Shown: in pieces, positions 7,701 through 7,897 of the stretch
Layout of the letters: each line of letters opens with the position of its first letter
Numbering within the stretch: the stretch's first letter is position 1
Assembly: GCA_030745955.1 (NCBI GenBank)
Contig: JASLNQ010000002.1
Coordinates: 1 to 7,897, forward strand
DNA from: Dehalococcoidia bacterium
GTDB taxonomy: Bacteria > Chloroflexota > Dehalococcoidia > UBA1151 > UBA1328
DNA length: 7,897 bases
Direction of reading: 5' to 3'
Position numbers and translations under genes: made by a program
Notes under the pieces: model-generated
Database searches by the model: none
What the model saw: only the letters and a program-made list of their open reading frames with translations
What the model was told of the DNA's origin: nothing

Positions 7701-7897
7701 CTCTATACGAAGCTCCTGGCCGAGGCAGTCCGCCAGTTGAAGGCTGCCGACAGCGACGACGGTTCCGCACCGCCGCCGTTGCCGGAATCCTGCTGCGCGC
7801 CCGGACCACCGGTGGCCAGCACCAGCAGGCACTCCTCACAGTACATAATGAACCAGAGGAGATACTCCAGCACCAGCGTGTACTCGTTGCCCTCCTC
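4731..7897 (+). CDS. mfd: Transcription-repair coupling factor Mfd (partial, open at window end)
   Basis: Mfd is an ATP-driven DNA translocase that pushes stalled RNA polymerase off damaged template and recruits UvrA for nucleotide excision repair. About 1055 codons are present without a stop; E. coli Mfd has 1148. Order: UvrB-like N-terminal module (about 1-330), with SEDIPFERYIPDLGASHQRL and WLEMGYVVEPTVEIPGTMSR plus RGGILDVFP (163-191); RNA-polymerase-interacting CarD-like domain (497-551, YVVHVEHGVARFTG and YVPTEHLDRI); RecG-like translocase with Walker A GDVGYGKT (645-652), Walker B DEEH (746-749), TLSATPIPRTL (770-780), TTIIESGLDLPNA and QLRGRIGR (915-922); then GIGNLLGAEQSG (971-982). 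All ATPase motifs are intact. The C-terminal regulatory domain (D7), expected after about residue 1005-1025, is not recognisable: from residue 1020 the frame reads a Ser/Pro-rich stretch. The gene is divergent from proB. Confidence 0.95.
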   Translation, partial: MSLSGLLPLLGETEQFAALLNSLRAPRAQAAVIAPDPATECTVAALWREFGAPVFVLTPNPESARKLHDRLFTWLGDDAPIFHFSESEDIPFERYIPDLGASHQRLRALAALRGEVKGARRPLVVASVNAATQATLERTVFDSATHTLAVRDRINLDAQIRMWLEMGYVVEPTVEIPGTMSRRGGILDVFPVSRDRPVRIELFDDEIESIRQFDPATQRSGKKIRSVTVPPAHETLPRLASEDRVQELLGKMDLLGTSEEAQRRIPSELSQALAGETPDEISFYAGFFNFGNIFDYLPAESLTIVLRAGAIEETSRSLDHRMARLRATKEKRGEVPVGFAQPHIEWGFLADAMHARPKRVELSPWGIDSELPGGSLSLPLNPSALSGGGVENALFVVRNGIAEQKRTIVITNHARRFHELAAEQGIETALKPTIAAVPEPGEVHVVAGHLLSGFSIDAADGTTVSVMSDAEIFGIQKERRRVRKRPMRKGPALEQLKPGSYVVHVEHGVARFTGTKVMGSEGQEYLVLEYAEEDKLYVPTEHLDRIQLYHGTADAPPRLTRLGTQEWNKARARAKRATEQLAGELIALYAARQVATGFAATPDTPWQDSLEASFPYEETPDQLVTIDDVKADMESQKPMDRLVCGDVGYGKTEIALRAAFKAVQSGRQVAILVPTTVLAQQHLETFAERLEPFPAVVEMLSRFRSDRQQKDIVGRLANGSVDIVIGTHRLLQKDIRFKDLGLVIIDEEHKFGVSHKERLKRLRTQVDVMTLSATPIPRTLHMSLAGVRDMSTIETPPEERLPIKTYVSEESSDLTREAILREIDRGGQVFYLHNRVKDIELVGNKIQKLVPEANIQIGHGQMPEDDLETVMAAFERGDFNVLLCTTIIESGLDLPNANTLIVDRADMFGLSQLYQLRGRIGRGTNRAYAYLMVPRAKQLTEQAEQRLNTILAATELGAGFQIALRDLEIRGIGNLLGAEQSGQISAIGFDLYTKLLAEAVRQLKAADSDDGSAPPPLPESCCAPGPPVASTSRHSSQYIMNQRRYSSTSVYSLPS
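7788..7897. other. Anomalous right end: Mfd homology lost, frame still open
   Basis: Up to codon 1019 (...PPPLPE, ending 7787) the mfd frame reads like a normal Mfd linker. After it the frame continues with SCCAPGPPVASTS and a tail with 10 serines in 36 residues, unlike the D7 start (a pattern such as xxxDLPxxAxIPxxY). Neither other plus-strand frame restores D7. On the opposite strand a frame is open from the window edge to a TAG at 7703-7705 and begins with a hydrophobic stretch (EYTLVLEYLLWFIMY) with mostly G/C-ending codons. The block also holds the palindrome CCACCGGTGG, and the 10-mer CCAGCACCAG occurs in it twice. This could be a chimeric contig end, a frameshift plus divergence, or a real unusual tail. 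Confidence 0.4.

Noticed and set aside
1..7897. Defence island, mobile element, CRISPR array or biosynthetic cluster
   Set aside because: No transposase, integrase, spaced repeats, nuclease pair or similar genes are seen. All identified genes are core metabolism or repair, and base composition is uniform.

Overview
The window is a GC-rich (roughly 60% by eye), densely coded bacterial chromosome segment made of housekeeping genes. I see no mobile element, CRISPR array, rRNA or tRNA. Codons are strongly G/C-ending in every gene, so nothing looks recently acquired. The mix (proB-proA with an unrecognised small gene behind it, a bacterial-type RtcB ligase, and Mfd) would fit Chloroflexota or a similar uncultured lineage. 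That placement is an impression from protein style, not something the sequence proves.

Layout from right to left on the minus strand: proB (glutamate 5-kinase with PUA domain, 3350-4522), a 56-base gap, proA (gamma-glutamyl phosphate reductase, 2016-3293), a 5-base gap, an unrecognised 111-residue protein (1675-2010), then a 230-base non-coding stretch and rtcB (197-1444), an RNA-splicing ligase with its full set of metal and guanylylation residues. The first three genes look like one operon for the first two steps of proline synthesis plus a passenger of unknown role. rtcB has its own strong ribosome binding site and probably its own promoter. The leftmost 196 bases hold no gene I can support.

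On the plus strand, divergent from proB across a 208-base shared regulatory region, lies mfd (4731 to the right edge). It encodes the transcription-repair coupling factor: UvrB-like N-terminus, RNA-polymerase-interacting domain and the complete RecG-like translocase. The frame is open to the window end. The last ~36 codons (from about 7788) do not look like the expected C-terminal domain of Mfd and may mark a chimeric contig end or a divergent tail.

Functionally the genes are independent: proline/osmolyte supply (proBA), RNA repair or tRNA splicing (rtcB) and transcription-coupled DNA repair (mfd). I found no convincing new multi-gene system. The items most worth a second look are the small gene coupled to proA and the odd end of mfd.
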